From the NCBI GenBank assembly GCA_021205185.1, contig JAJPYB010000009.1, positions 1-64,000 on the forward strand: a stretch of DNA of 64,000 nt, read 5' to 3'. Source of the DNA: Ruminococcus sp. Its GTDB lineage: Bacteria; Bacillota; Clostridia; Oscillospirales; Ruminococcaceae. Positions 40,945 through 50,373 of the stretch are shown here, piece after piece. Both the position numbers and the translations under genes were made by a program. The notes beneath the pieces are model-generated. The model was not told where the DNA came from. It saw only the letters and a list, made by a program, of their open reading frames with translations, and did not search any database. Numbering within the stretch: position 1 is the first letter of the stretch; each line of letters begins with the position of its first letter.

Positions 40945-41463
40945 ATTAGCAAAGGTGAACAGAGAATTAACGAAGCTGTTACGGGAAAAGAACTTCGTAT
41001 CATCGACAACGAGGGCAATCAGCTTGGTATGATGAGTGCCAGAGAAGCTTTGGAGATTGCCTATGAAAGAGATTTGGACTTAGTTGAAATTGCTCCAAAC
41101 GCTAAGCCGCCGGTCTGCAAGATTATGGACTACGGTAAGTATTTGTTTGAGCAGTCGAAAAGGGAAAAGGAAGCTAAGAAGAACCAAAGGGTTGTCGAGG
41201 TTAAGGAAGTCAGAATGTCATCTACCATTGACACTCACGATTTTCAGACCAAGGTTAATCAAGCTGTAAAGTTTCTGAAATCCGGCGACAAGATTAAGGT
41301 TTCGGTAAGATTCAGAAAAAGAGGTATTGCTCATCCTCAGCTTGGCGAGGAGCTTTTAGGTCGCTTTAAGGAAGCGGTTTCGGAATACGGCAATGTTGAC
41401 AAACCTGCAAAAATGGAAGGCAGAAGCTTAGTTATGTTTGTTCTGCCAAAATCCAGCAAGTAA
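40945..41463 (+). CDS. infC: Translation initiation factor IF-3, ATT start
   Basis: IF-3 keeps the ribosomal subunits apart and checks start codon pairing. The track starts at a TTG (40921) in the terminator tail, before the Shine-Dalgarno. GGAGGTG at 40931-40937 points 7 bases on to ATT at 40945, giving MSKGEQRINEAV, the proper IF-3 N-terminus. It has 172 aa. The N domain contains LRIIDNEGNQLGMMSAREALEIA. The C domain has KEVRMSSTIDTHDFQTKVNQAVKFLKSGDKIKVSVRFRKRGIAH. A rare AUU start, discriminated against by IF-3 itself, is a known autoregulatory feature of infC. Confidence 0.93.
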   Translation: MSKGEQRINEAVTGKELRIIDNEGNQLGMMSAREALEIAYERDLDLVEIAPNAKPPVCKIMDYGKYLFEQSKREKEAKKNQRVVEVKEVRMSSTIDTHDFQTKVNQAVKFLKSGDKIKVSVRFRKRGIAHPQLGEELLGRFKEAVSEYGNVDKPAKMEGRSLVMFVLPKSSK

Positions 41464-41486
41464 ATTATTTAAGGAGGATAAATAAT

Positions 41487-41684
41487 ATGCCAAAGGTAAA
41501 AACACATTCCGGTGCTAAAAAGCGTTTTAGAGTTACAGGCACCGGCAAGGTAAAGTATCAGCACACAAACAAAAGACACAGACTTACTCAAAAGGCTCAT
41601 AAGAGAAAGAGGATTTTGCGTAATGGCGCATACACGGACAGCGCTGATTTGAAGAACGTAAAGCAGCTTATCCCTTACAAATAA
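41487..41684 (+). CDS. rpmI: 50S ribosomal protein L35
   Basis: L35 is a 65-residue basic protein of the large subunit. The sequence MPKVKTHSGAKKRFRVTGTGKVKYQHTNKRH and LRNGAYTDSADLKNVKQLIPY are typical. AAGGAGG precedes the ATG. It lies between infC and rplT. Confidence 0.97.
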   Translation: MPKVKTHSGAKKRFRVTGTGKVKYQHTNKRHRLTQKAHKRKRILRNGAYTDSADLKNVKQLIPYK

Positions 41685-41732
41685 ATCGAGTTGTAGGGAC
41701 AAATTCATTAAAAATTTCAGGAGGTAATTACT

Positions 41733-42086
41733 ATGGCTCGTGTAAAGGGAGCAATGATGACTCGTAAGAGAAGAAATAAAACTCTGAAGCTTGCTAAGGG
41801 CTACTGGGGCGCAAAGAGCAAGCATTTTAAAATGGCTAAAGAAGCCGTAATGAAATCAGGACAGTACGCTTATGTTGGAAGAAGACTTAAGAAGAGAGAT
41901 TTCAGAAGACTTTGGATTACAAGAATTTCAGCAGCCTGCAAGCTTAACGGAATTAACTATTCACAGTTTATGAACGGCGTTAAGAAGGCTGGAATTACAC
42001 TTAACAGAAAGATGCTTTCAGAAATCGCTATCAGCGATCCTGCTGGATTTACTGCGATTGTTGAAAAGGCAAAAGCAGCCCTTTAA
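41733..42086 (+). CDS. rplT: 50S ribosomal protein L20
   Basis: L20 binds 23S rRNA early in assembly and probably represses its own operon through the leader. It has 117 aa. The N-terminal RNA-binding extension [35 protein letters not shown] and the globular part ([24 protein letters not shown]) are complete. AGGAGG precedes the ATG. Confidence 0.97.
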   Translation: MARVKGAMMTRKRRNKTLKLAKGYWGAKSKHFKMAKEAVMKSGQYAYVGRRLKKRDFRRLWITRISAACKLNGINYSQFMNGVKKAGITLNRKMLSEIAISDPAGFTAIVEKAKAAL

Positions 42087-42096
42087 TTAACATAAT

Positions 42097-42137
42097 AACA
42101 CGCAGTGAGATTTTCTCTTGCGTGTTTTGTTGTTTTT
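42097..42137 (+). terminator. Intrinsic terminator after rplT
   Basis: AACACGCA pairs with TGCGTGTT, with extra pairing of GAGA and TCTC inside the loop, followed by T-rich DNA. Confidence 0.82.
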
Positions 42138-42195
42138 ACGATTGGCGAGCGAGATGCCTGAAAGTGCGAATTTAGAACAGAAAAGGCTGAAAATT

Positions 42196-42975
42196 ATGGT
42201 TATAAAATCAAAGGACAACCCGAAGATAAAGCAGCTCGCAAAGCTTATTTCTTCCAAAAAGGAACGCCTTAATAGCAGCTGTTTTGTAATTGAAGGAATA
42301 AAGCTTTTAGGAGAAGCTCTTGCTGAAAACGCAGAGGTTTTATCGGTGTTTGCGTCGTCTTCTGCTATTGAAAAGTATAGCTCTGTTTTAACTTTGGCTC
42401 AAAACGCTTGCGAATTTTACGAGATCACAGACGATATTGCCAAAAAGGTATCTGACGCTAAAAGTCCACAGGGTGTATTTGCTATTGTGACAAGCACTTA
42501 CAATTGCATTGAAGCCTTAGACGATACGAACGACAAGATATTAGTTTTAAATAACATTTCCGACCCCGGAAATTTAGGAACCCTGCTTCGTACCGCTGAC
42601 GCTGTTGGAATAAGCTCAGTTGTTTTGTGTGAAAACTGCTGTGAGGTTTATAATCCGAAGGTAGTAAGAAGCACTATGGGCAGCATTTTCAGACTTAAAA
42701 TCATCTGTGAGGAAAGCTTTAAGAGCGTTTCTGATTGGTTTAAAGCAAATGGAGTAAAGTCCTTTGCGGCGGTTGTCAATATGCAGGCAGAAAGCCTAAC
42801 ACAAATTGAATTTCCAAAACGATGCGCTATTGTTATAGGCAACGAGGGAAACGGATTAAGCGAGCGTGATGTTTCTCTTTGCGACAGACGGATTACCATC
42901 GAGATGAAAGGGGATACCGAGTCACTTAATGCGTCAGTAGCGGCGGCAATAATTATGTGGGAAATGACAAAATGA
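42196..42975 (+). CDS. TrmH-family (SPOUT) RNA 2'-O-methyltransferase
   Basis: This is a SpoU/TrmH-type RNA ribose methyltransferase, 259 aa. The N-terminal substrate-binding domain (about residues 1-95) contains KDNPKIKQLAKLISSKKERLNSSCFVIEGIKLLGEAL. The SPOUT knot has LNNISDPGNLGTLLRTADAVG, IVIGNEGNGLSERDV and the final MKGDTESLNASVAAAIIMWEM. The start is ATG 42196 (MVIKSKDNPK); the track's 42118 lies in the terminator. The exact rRNA target is not clear. Confidence 0.92.
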   Translation: MVIKSKDNPKIKQLAKLISSKKERLNSSCFVIEGIKLLGEALAENAEVLSVFASSSAIEKYSSVLTLAQNACEFYEITDDIAKKVSDAKSPQGVFAIVTSTYNCIEALDDTNDKILVLNNISDPGNLGTLLRTADAVGISSVVLCENCCEVYNPKVVRSTMGSIFRLKIICEESFKSVSDWFKANGVKSFAAVVNMQAESLTQIEFPKRCAIVIGNEGNGLSERDVSLCDRRITIEMKGDTESLNASVAAAIIMWEMTK

Positions 42976-43012
42976 GAAAAGGGAGTTTTCTTTTGAAACG
43001 GAGTGTGATACA

Positions 43013-44224
43013 ATGACTAATAAGGAGCTGTGGCTGTGGATTACAGCATCATTTGGTCCTGCTAACAAGAGAAAGTGGGAGATTATGTCGGGCTATTCGT
43101 CAATTGAAGAATTCTACTCCGATTTTGTCAGAGGAAATATAATTACGCTGACTTCTGAGGAAAAGGCAAGGATGAAAGGCGTAACCGAGCAAAAGGTCAA
43201 GCAGATAGCACATTATTGCGAAGTAAAGGAAATAAATATATACTGCTATGACGACGATGATTTTCCGCAAAGGTTTAAGGATATTTTCAATCCGCCAAGC
43301 GTTTTGTTTGTTCTGGGCGATATAAAGGGAATTGACGAGTCGGTTATAGTTTCCTTTTGCGGCTCAAGAGAAATTTCTGAGTACAGTCAAAGCTTTGAAA
43401 AAAGCGTTGTAGCAGACCTTGCACGAGCAGGCGTTTTAATCGCAAGCGGTATACAGGTCGGCGCCGATATGGAGGCAAGTGTGGAGGCTGTAAACAGGAA
43501 TGCGAAAAGCTATGCTATACTCGGCTGCGGGCTGGAGTATGAATATCCAAAGGGAAGCGGTGAGCTAGTTCGCAAAATATCAAAAAACGGCGCAGTTATC
43601 AGCGAATATTTTCCCAACCACAAGCCAAGAAGAAAGGACTTTCACTATAGAAACAGACTTTTGACGGCAATCGGCTTAGGCGTTGTAGTTGTACAGGCTT
43701 CTGCTAAAAGCGGTTCTTTGAGCATTGCTGAATTTGCTTTGACTGAGGGAAAGGATATTTTTGCGTTTTCGCCAAGCGACGTGTTCGGTGAAAATTATCG
43801 TGGAAATATTATGCTTTTGCGTGACGGTGCGCTGCCAGTATTTGACGCAAACGACATTTTAAACGAATATAAAAACAATTATTCGCACAAGCTTACTTTT
43901 TCAAAAAGCTTTACGGATAGCTATTCTATGGATAAAAGAAAGCTTTTTGAAAGAGGAAGAGGCAGAAATAAAGCTGCTAAAAATACAAATGATAAGAATA
44001 TCGACCGTACTGCAAAGCAGGAAGCGGAAGAAAAGGAAATTGATCTATCAAGCCTAAGCGATTATGGCAAGCAGATAGTTGACGCTTTAAGGAATAAAAC
44101 ACTGCTCGTAGACGAAATTTCAGAGGTCACAAAGATAGATTTAATGACCTTGAATTTAGAGCTTACAGAGCTTGAGATTTTAGGTGTAGTAAAAGCACTT
44201 CCTGGAGGAAGATATTCGTTGTAG
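43013..44224 (+). CDS. dprA: DNA-processing protein DprA
   Basis: DprA protects incoming single-stranded DNA and loads RecA in transformation. It has 403 aa. The Rossmann domain (about residues 95-290) has VSFCGSREISEYSQSF, SGIQVGADMEAS, AILGCGLEYEYPKGSGEL and YRNRLLTAIGLGVVVVQASAKSGSLSIAEFAL. Several motifs are altered from the usual (SGxAxGID becomes SGIQVGADMEA; RNRIISGLS becomes RNRLLTAIG). The linker (about 295-345) is basic. The C-terminal winged helix (about 345-403) ends LGVVKALPGGRYSL. The dprA-topA order is conserved in Firmicutes. Confidence 0.92.
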   Translation: MTNKELWLWITASFGPANKRKWEIMSGYSSIEEFYSDFVRGNIITLTSEEKARMKGVTEQKVKQIAHYCEVKEINIYCYDDDDFPQRFKDIFNPPSVLFVLGDIKGIDESVIVSFCGSREISEYSQSFEKSVVADLARAGVLIASGIQVGADMEASVEAVNRNAKSYAILGCGLEYEYPKGSGELVRKISKNGAVISEYFPNHKPRRKDFHYRNRLLTAIGLGVVVVQASAKSGSLSIAEFALTEGKDIFAFSPSDVFGENYRGNIMLLRDGALPVFDANDILNEYKNNYSHKLTFSKSFTDSYSMDKRKLFERGRGRNKAAKNTNDKNIDRTAKQEAEEKEIDLSSLSDYGKQIVDALRNKTLLVDEISEVTKIDLMTLNLELTELEILGVVKALPGGRYSL

Positions 44225-44242
44225 ATAAAAGGAGTGAGTGAA

Positions 44243-46330
44243 TTGTCCGATTTAATTATAGTTGAGTCGCCTTCAAAGATAAGAACTATAAAGAGGTATC
44301 TAGACAAGGGCAGCGATGTTATCGCTTCAAACGGACACTTGAGGGATCTTCCAAAATCAAAGCTCGGAGTTGACATTGAAAACGGCTTTGAGCCGCATTA
44401 TATAAATATCAGGGGCAAGGAGTCTTTGATTAAGGAAATCAAGAAAAAAGCAAAGAAGTACGACCACGTTTATCTTGCTGGAGACCCTGACCGGGAGGGA
44501 GAAGCTATTTCCTGGCATTTAGCTCAGATTTTAGGTCTTGACATTAATGATAACAACAGAGTTACCTTTAACGAAATCACCGAAACGGGCGTTAAAAACG
44601 GAATGAAAGCCCCTCGGAAAATAGATATGAATCTTGTAAACGCTCAGCAGGCAAGACGAATTTTGGACAGAATTGTCGGCTATAAGCTCTCACCGTTTTT
44701 GTGGAGAAAGATCCGTAAAGGACTTTCTGCCGGTAGAGTTCAGTCTGTTGCGGTTAAAATGATTTGCGACAGAGAAAATGAAATCAGAAGCTTTTTGCCA
44801 ACCGAATATTGGTCTGTTGATGCGCTTTTAAAGACTGGAAGTACTAGTAAGCCGTTTACAGCAAAGCTGATGACAGTTGCCGGCAAGAAGGCGGAGCTTT
44901 CAACCAAGGAGCAGACTGATGAGATTCTTGACAAGCTAAACGGTGCGGAGTTTATCGCTCAGAACATTAAAAAGACTATAACCAGGCGTTCTCCGAATCC
45001 GCCGTTTACAACCTCAACCTTACAGCAGGAGGCTTCAAAGCGGCTTAATTTCCAAACGAGAAAAACTATGATGATAGCTCAGCAGCTTTATGAAGGCGTT
45101 GAAATCAACGGACTGGGACTGACAGGTCTTATTACCTATATGAGAACCGACAGCCTCAGAGTTTCTGATGAAGCTAGAAAAGCTGCGGCAGATTTTATTT
45201 TGAAAAATTATGGGGAGACTTATCTTCCTGACAAGCCGAATGTTTATAAGTCAAAAAACAACGCTCAGGACGCTCACGAAGCTATCAGACCTACTCACCC
45301 TGAGCTTACGCCTGTTGACGTTAAGCAAAGCGGAGTTTCAAACGACCAATACAGACTTTATAAGCTTATATGGGAACGCTTTATGGCAAGCCAGATGGCA
45401 AAGTGTCAGCTTAATACTATATCGGTTGACATTTCAGCGCTTGACTGTATATTCAGAGTTACAGGCTTTACAGTTCGATTTGACGGATTTACAGTTTTGT
45501 ATTCTGATATTAAGGATGAGGGAAGTGCTAAGAAAACAATTTTGCCGGAAATTCACAAGGGCGATGTCTTAACGCTTGTAAGCCTTGAAGGAAATCAGCA
45601 TTTTACACAGCCGCCTGCAAGATATACAGAAGCGACGCTCGTAAAAGCGTTTGAGGAAACTGGCATCGGCAGACCGTCAACTTACGTTCCGACAATTACT
45701 ACTATACTGTCGAGAAATTATGTAGAACGAGACGGAAAGCAGCTTAAGCCTACTCCTTTAGGCGAGGTCACAAACAGTCTTATGAGCGAGCAGTTTGAGA
45801 ATATTGTAGACGTTAAGTTTACGGCTAATATGGAAACCAACCTTGACGAGGTTGAAAACGGTAAGAAGGACTGGGTTGAGGTTTTAGAAGGCTTTTACGA
45901 TGATTTTTCAAAAAGCCTTGACAAAGCAGAGCAGGAACTTGACGGAAAGAGAATTAAAGTTCCTGACGAGCCGACTGACGAGGTTTGTGAGGTCTGCGGA
46001 AAGCCAATGGTTATAAAGGTCGGAAGGTTTGGAAAGTTTATGGCGTGTACAGGCTTTCCGGAATGCACAAACACCAAAGCGATAGTTATCGACACGGGCG
46101 GAATTTGTCCGCTTTGTGGCAAAAAGGTACTTCAGAAAAAGTCAAAACGAGGTAAGACCTATTACGGCTGTGAGGATAATCCGAACTGTGAGTTTATGAC
46201 GTGGGATCTGCCGACTGATAAAAAATGTCCGAACTGCGGTTCAACTTTATTCCAAAAGGGCGGCAAAAACGGAGTTTTGATTTGTCACAAGGAGGACTGC
46301 GGCTACAGCAGGAGCGTAAACGATGAATAG
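44243..46330 (+). CDS. topA: DNA topoisomerase I
   Basis: TopA relaxes negative supercoils through a 5'-phosphotyrosine intermediate. It has 695 aa from the TTG at 44243 ([12 protein letters not shown]); AAAGGAG at 44227-44233 is too near the track's GTG at 44234. The TOPRIM domain has [17 protein letters not shown]. The catalytic tyrosine is in [16 protein letters not shown] near residue 295. Three C-terminal zinc ribbons end the protein: CEVCGKP, CPLCGKK and CPNCGST. Its stop overlaps the trmFO start by 8 bases. Confidence 0.97.
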   Translation: MSDLIIVESPSKIRTIKRYLDKGSDVIASNGHLRDLPKSKLGVDIENGFEPHYINIRGKESLIKEIKKKAKKYDHVYLAGDPDREGEAISWHLAQILGLDINDNNRVTFNEITETGVKNGMKAPRKIDMNLVNAQQARRILDRIVGYKLSPFLWRKIRKGLSAGRVQSVAVKMICDRENEIRSFLPTEYWSVDALLKTGSTSKPFTAKLMTVAGKKAELSTKEQTDEILDKLNGAEFIAQNIKKTITRRSPNPPFTTSTLQQEASKRLNFQTRKTMMIAQQLYEGVEINGLGLTGLITYMRTDSLRVSDEARKAAADFILKNYGETYLPDKPNVYKSKNNAQDAHEAIRPTHPELTPVDVKQSGVSNDQYRLYKLIWERFMASQMAKCQLNTISVDISALDCIFRVTGFTVRFDGFTVLYSDIKDEGSAKKTILPEIHKGDVLTLVSLEGNQHFTQPPARYTEATLVKAFEETGIGRPSTYVPTITTILSRNYVERDGKQLKPTPLGEVTNSLMSEQFENIVDVKFTANMETNLDEVENGKKDWVEVLEGFYDDFSKSLDKAEQELDGKRIKVPDEPTDEVCEVCGKPMVIKVGRFGKFMACTGFPECTNTKAIVIDTGGICPLCGKKVLQKKSKRGKTYYGCEDNPNCEFMTWDLPTDKKCPNCGSTLFQKGGKNGVLICHKEDCGYSRSVNDE

Positions 46331-47645
46331 CGCAACTGTTATAGGAGCAGGACTTGCCGGAGTTGAAGCCTGTTATCAGCTTTCACAGCACGGAATTAAA
46401 GTAAAGCTTTTCGAGATGAAGCCTGAAAAGAAATCCCCAGCACATAAAATGGATACCTTTGCAGAGCTTGTTTGTTCAAATTCTCTGAAGGCTAAAAGAC
46501 TTGAGTCGGCGGCAGGAATGCTAAAGGAAGAAATGCGGATTTTAGGCTCTCTCACAATGAAAGCAGCAGATAAGACCGCCGTTTCAGCGGGCGGTGCGCT
46601 CGCAGTTGACAGACAAGCCTTTTCTGAATATATTACCGATTATATAAGGCAGGACAAAAATATTGAGATTATATCCTCTGAGGTAAAAAGCGTCCCAAAG
46701 GACGATTATGCTATAATTGCAACAGGGCCGCTTACAAGCGAAGCTCTGAGCGAGAGTATAAAGGAGCTTTGTTCGCAGGAATATCTGTATTTTCACGATG
46801 CGGCGGCGCCGATTGTAACTTACGAAAGTCTTGATAAGTGCAAGGTTTTCAAAGCTTCAAGATATGACAGAGGTGAAGCAGATTATATTAACTGTCCTTT
46901 TGAGAGGGAAGAATACGAAAGGTTTTATCAAGAGCTTATAAACGCAGAATCCGCCCCGCTAAAGCAGGTGGATACCGAGCATTTCTCAAAGGACGGCTTT
47001 AAGGTTTATGAGGGCTGTATGCCGATCGAGGTGCTTGCAAAAAGAGGTGCTGACACTATGCGTTTTGGTCCTCTGAAGCCGGTAGGTATTACGGATCCTG
47101 AAACTGGAAGGCGACCATTTGCTGTGGTTCAGCTAAGAGCAGAAAACAACAAGGGCGATTTATACAATATCGTCGGCTTTCAGACAAACCTGAAGTTTGG
47201 CGAGCAAAAGAGAGTTTTCTCACTCATTCCTGGACTTGAGCAGGCGGAATTTGTTCGCTACGGCGTTATGCACAGAAATACTTTTATAAATTCGCCAAAG
47301 CTTTTAAACAGGAGCTTTAATATGAGAAGTCACAAGAATATCTTTTTCGCAGGGCAGATAACTGGCGTTGAAGGATATATTGAATCAGCAGCTTCTGGAA
47401 TAATTGCAGGAATAAATTTATCGAGAATGATTTTGGGCAAAGACTTTTTAAATCTGCCAAAAACTACTATGATTGGTGCGCTGTCAAGCTACATCAGCGA
47501 CGAAAGCGTTGAAAATTTTCAGCCAATGGGCAGCAATATGGGAATATTACCGCCGCTTGAACAAAGAATAAAGAATAAATCCGAGCGATATTTAAAGGTT
47601 GCAACGAGAGGAATTGACGATCTTAAAGCAACGCTTGGAATGTAA
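46323..47645 (+). CDS. trmFO: Folate- and FAD-dependent tRNA m5U54 methyltransferase
   Basis: TrmFO makes ribothymidine-54 in tRNA using methylene-tetrahydrofolate and FAD. It has 440 aa. The FAD-binding N-terminus is [78 protein letters not shown] and [28 protein letters not shown] are typical. It overlaps topA by 8 bases, so the two are translationally coupled, as in Bacillus. Confidence 0.96.
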   Translation: MNSATVIGAGLAGVEACYQLSQHGIKVKLFEMKPEKKSPAHKMDTFAELVCSNSLKAKRLESAAGMLKEEMRILGSLTMKAADKTAVSAGGALAVDRQAFSEYITDYIRQDKNIEIISSEVKSVPKDDYAIIATGPLTSEALSESIKELCSQEYLYFHDAAAPIVTYESLDKCKVFKASRYDRGEADYINCPFEREEYERFYQELINAESAPLKQVDTEHFSKDGFKVYEGCMPIEVLAKRGADTMRFGPLKPVGITDPETGRRPFAVVQLRAENNKGDLYNIVGFQTNLKFGEQKRVFSLIPGLEQAEFVRYGVMHRNTFINSPKLLNRSFNMRSHKNIFFAGQITGVEGYIESAASGIIAGINLSRMILGKDFLNLPKTTMIGALSSYISDESVENFQPMGSNMGILPPLEQRIKNKSERYLKVATRGIDDLKATLGM

Positions 47646-47659
47646 AAAAGGAGTAAGAT

Positions 47660-48658
47660 ATGAATATTATAATAGACGCTTTTGGCGGAGATAATGCGCC
47701 ACTGGAAGTCATACTTGGAAGCAAAAGAGCAATAGAAAACCTAGACGATGTTCATATGATTTTAGTTGGCGACGAGGGTAAAATCAAAGCCTGTGCTGAA
47801 AGAAATCATATTAGCCTTAGAGGACTTGAAATTGTACATACCGACTCTGTTATCGATATTTGCGAGGAGCCTACAGAGATTATAAAGTCAAAGAATGATT
47901 GCTCAATGGCAGTCGGTATGAAGATGCTTGCTGAGGGTAAGGGCGACGCTTTTATTTCTGCAGGCTCAACGGGTGCGCTAGTAGTTGGAGCTACCTTTAT
48001 CGTAAAAAGAATCAAGGGTATTAAAAGAACCGCTATTGCTACAATGCTTCCGACCTCTAATAAGCCGTTTTTGCTGATTGACGCCGGAGCTAACCACGAT
48101 TGTCGCCCAGAAATGCTTGTTCAGTTTGCAATTATGGGAAGCATTTATATGGAAAAAATTATGGATAGAAGAACTCCGTCAGTATATCTCGCAAACATCG
48201 GCGAAGAAGTTTCAAAGGGCAGAGAGCTAGAGCATTTGACTTACGACCTTTTAGGCTCTGCAAATGTTAATTTCTGTGGAAATGTAGAGGCAAGAGATTT
48301 GCCTGTAGGCGATATTGACGTTTGCGTTACCGACGGCTTTACAGGTAATATGCTTTTAAAGCTTTACGAGGGTATGGGAAAAATGATGTCAAGAGAGCTT
48401 AAAGGCTTGATGACAAGTAATTTCATAAGCAAGCTCGGCGCGCTTTGTATGCTTAAAGGAATTAAAAAGTTTAGAAAGAAAATGGATTATACCGAATACG
48501 GCGGCGCACCGCTTTTAGGCATTGCAAAGCCTGTTATTAAAGCGCACGGAAGCTCTGATTCAAATGCGTTTTACAATGCTATAATTCAGGCTAAGAGCTG
48601 TGTAGAAGCTAATGTAGCTGAAGAAATTAGTAATTCATTAAAAGAAATGAAGGTTTAA
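47660..48658 (+). CDS. plsX: Phosphate acyltransferase PlsX
   Basis: PlsX makes acyl-phosphate from acyl-ACP for phospholipid synthesis. It has 332 aa. The N-terminal IIIDAFGGDNAPLEVILG is typical, then AFISAGSTGALVVGATFIVKRIKGIKRTAIATMLPT, the family core. FLLIDAGANHDCRPEMLVQFAIMGSIYM and VTDGFTGNMLLKLYEGMG follow. It lies 14 bases after trmFO and 2 before rnc. fapR is not beside it, unlike in Bacillus. Confidence 0.96.
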   Translation: MNIIIDAFGGDNAPLEVILGSKRAIENLDDVHMILVGDEGKIKACAERNHISLRGLEIVHTDSVIDICEEPTEIIKSKNDCSMAVGMKMLAEGKGDAFISAGSTGALVVGATFIVKRIKGIKRTAIATMLPTSNKPFLLIDAGANHDCRPEMLVQFAIMGSIYMEKIMDRRTPSVYLANIGEEVSKGRELEHLTYDLLGSANVNFCGNVEARDLPVGDIDVCVTDGFTGNMLLKLYEGMGKMMSRELKGLMTSNFISKLGALCMLKGIKKFRKKMDYTEYGGAPLLGIAKPVIKAHGSSDSNAFYNAIIQAKSCVEANVAEEISNSLKEMKV

Positions 48659-48660
48659 AA

Positions 48661-49347
48661 ATGGAAAAAATTTCTGAATTTGAAGAGATAATCGGTTATA
48701 GCTTTAAGGATAAAAATCTTATATATACGGCGCTTTCACATTCGTCGTTTGCAAATGAGAATAAGAAGCAGCGCAAGAGCAACGAGCGCCTTGAATTTTT
48801 AGGCGACAGCGTTTTGTCGATTATAGTTTCCGATTATATTTTCGAGCATTACACCTTCCTTCCAGAGGGAGAGCTTACAAAAATTCGAGCTTCTCTTGTC
48901 TGTGAAAAGGCGCTGTTTGGTTTTGCAAAGCAAATCAGGCTCGGCGACTTTATAATGCTTGGAAAGGGGGAAATAAATACAGGCGGCAGAACTCGCCCGT
49001 CGATTCTTGCTGACGCTTTTGAAGCTGTAATTGCGGCAATTTATCTTGACGGCGGAATGGAAGCTGCTAAAAAACACGTTTTGAGGTTCATTCCTAAAGA
49101 CCTTGATCCGAAGCATTATCAGATTACCGACTATAAAACAGTTTTGCAGGAAATTATTCAGCGTAATCCTGAGGAAACGGTTGAATATGTTTTGACAGAT
49201 GAAAAGGGTCCCGATCACGATAAGGAATTTACCGTTGCCGTAATGCTGAATTCAAATGTTATCGGCGAGGGAAAGGGCAAAAGCAAAAAGAGTGCAGAGC
49301 AAATGGCGGCGAAGCAGGCACTGGATTTAATGGGTTATGAAGCATAG
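48661..49347 (+). CDS. rnc: Ribonuclease III
   Basis: RNase III cuts double-stranded RNA in rRNA processing and regulation. It has 228 aa. The nuclease domain carries the signature ERLEFLGDSVLSIIVSDYIF and the second metal-site motif ADAFEAVIAAIYLDGG. The C-terminal double-stranded RNA-binding domain (about residues 158-226) ends KSKKSAEQMAAKQALDLMG. It is in the plsX-rnc-smc-ftsY order typical of Firmicutes, except for the radical SAM gene placed between rnc and smc. Confidence 0.97.
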   Translation: MEKISEFEEIIGYSFKDKNLIYTALSHSSFANENKKQRKSNERLEFLGDSVLSIIVSDYIFEHYTFLPEGELTKIRASLVCEKALFGFAKQIRLGDFIMLGKGEINTGGRTRPSILADAFEAVIAAIYLDGGMEAAKKHVLRFIPKDLDPKHYQITDYKTVLQEIIQRNPEETVEYVLTDEKGPDHDKEFTVAVMLNSNVIGEGKGKSKKSAEQMAAKQALDLMGYEA

Positions 49348-50353
49348 CAATATTTCAATTTTTATACCTCATCTCGGCTGTCCTCACGCTTGCAGCTTTT
49401 GCAATCAAAATACAATAAGCGGACAGCAAAAGGCACCGACTCCAGATGAAGTCAAAGAGATTTTAAGCAATTCGCTCAATGAGGTCAGGAACAAGAAAAA
49501 CACAGAAATTGCCTTCTTTGGCGGAAGCTTTACTGCCATTGACAGAGATTATATGACAGCTCTTTTAGAGGTTGCAAACGAGTTTTTGGGGAGTGACGGT
49601 TTTTCGGGAATTAGAATTTCAACACGTCCTGATTTTATTGACAGCGAGGTTTTGTCATTGCTCAAAGGCTATGGCGTTACAGCTATTGAGCTTGGAGCGC
49701 AAAGTATGTGCGACGACGTTCTATTTGCGAATGAGCGTGGGCACACTTCAAGCGATGTTAAAAACGCGTCAAGGCTCATTTTGGATTTTGGCTTTGAGCT
49801 TGGACTTCAGATGATGACGGGACTTTATAAATCTGCTCCTGAAAACGATTTGTACACAGCTTATGAAATAATCAAGCTCCACCCTAAAACTGTCAGAATT
49901 TATCCTGTTGCGGTTTTGAAAAATACAAAGCTTCACACGCTTTATAAAAGCGGCGAGTACAAGCTTATACCCTTTGATGAAATGGTGGACGAGTGCTCCA
50001 AAATGCTTATTATGTTTAAATCTGCCAATATTGAGGTTATAAGATGCGGACTGCATTCATCTGAGGACGTAAAAAACAATCTCGTTGCAGGTTTTTATCA
50101 CCCTGCATTCAAGGAGCTTTGCGAGGGAAGAATTTACAGAAATGAAATTAACAGACTTATTGCAAATGTGAATAGAAATCACTTTGAGTTTTTAGTAAAC
50201 GACAGGTGTATCAGCAAGGCAAAGGGTCAGAATAAGGAAAATGTCAGATACTTTGAAGAGAAGGGAATTACTATAAAGCTAATTCCCGACCGCAATACAA
50301 AAATCTATCAATTGAAATTACTCGATACTTCTACGAAAGGAGCAGGTTTGTAA
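49337..50353 (+). CDS. Elp3-like radical SAM protein without acetyltransferase domain
   Basis: This 338-residue radical SAM protein has its cluster motif in HLGCPHACSFCNQNTISG near residue 15 (CxxxCxxC). EIAFFGGSFTAID and STRPDFIDSEVLSLLKGYGVTAIELGAQS are the Elp3/coproporphyrinogen-type core. MMTGLY and VRIYPVAVLKNTKL follow. It resembles the Elp3 radical domain but lacks the acetyltransferase half, and its function is unknown. It overlaps rnc by 11 bases and precedes smc by 20, so it is embedded in a housekeeping operon. Confidence 0.85.
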   Translation: MKHSNISIFIPHLGCPHACSFCNQNTISGQQKAPTPDEVKEILSNSLNEVRNKKNTEIAFFGGSFTAIDRDYMTALLEVANEFLGSDGFSGIRISTRPDFIDSEVLSLLKGYGVTAIELGAQSMCDDVLFANERGHTSSDVKNASRLILDFGFELGLQMMTGLYKSAPENDLYTAYEIIKLHPKTVRIYPVAVLKNTKLHTLYKSGEYKLIPFDEMVDECSKMLIMFKSANIEVIRCGLHSSEDVKNNLVAGFYHPAFKELCEGRIYRNEINRLIANVNRNHFEFLVNDRCISKAKGQNKENVRYFEEKGITIKLIPDRNTKIYQLKLLDTSTKGAGL

Positions 50354-50373
50354 AAATTGCAGACTAATAAAAG

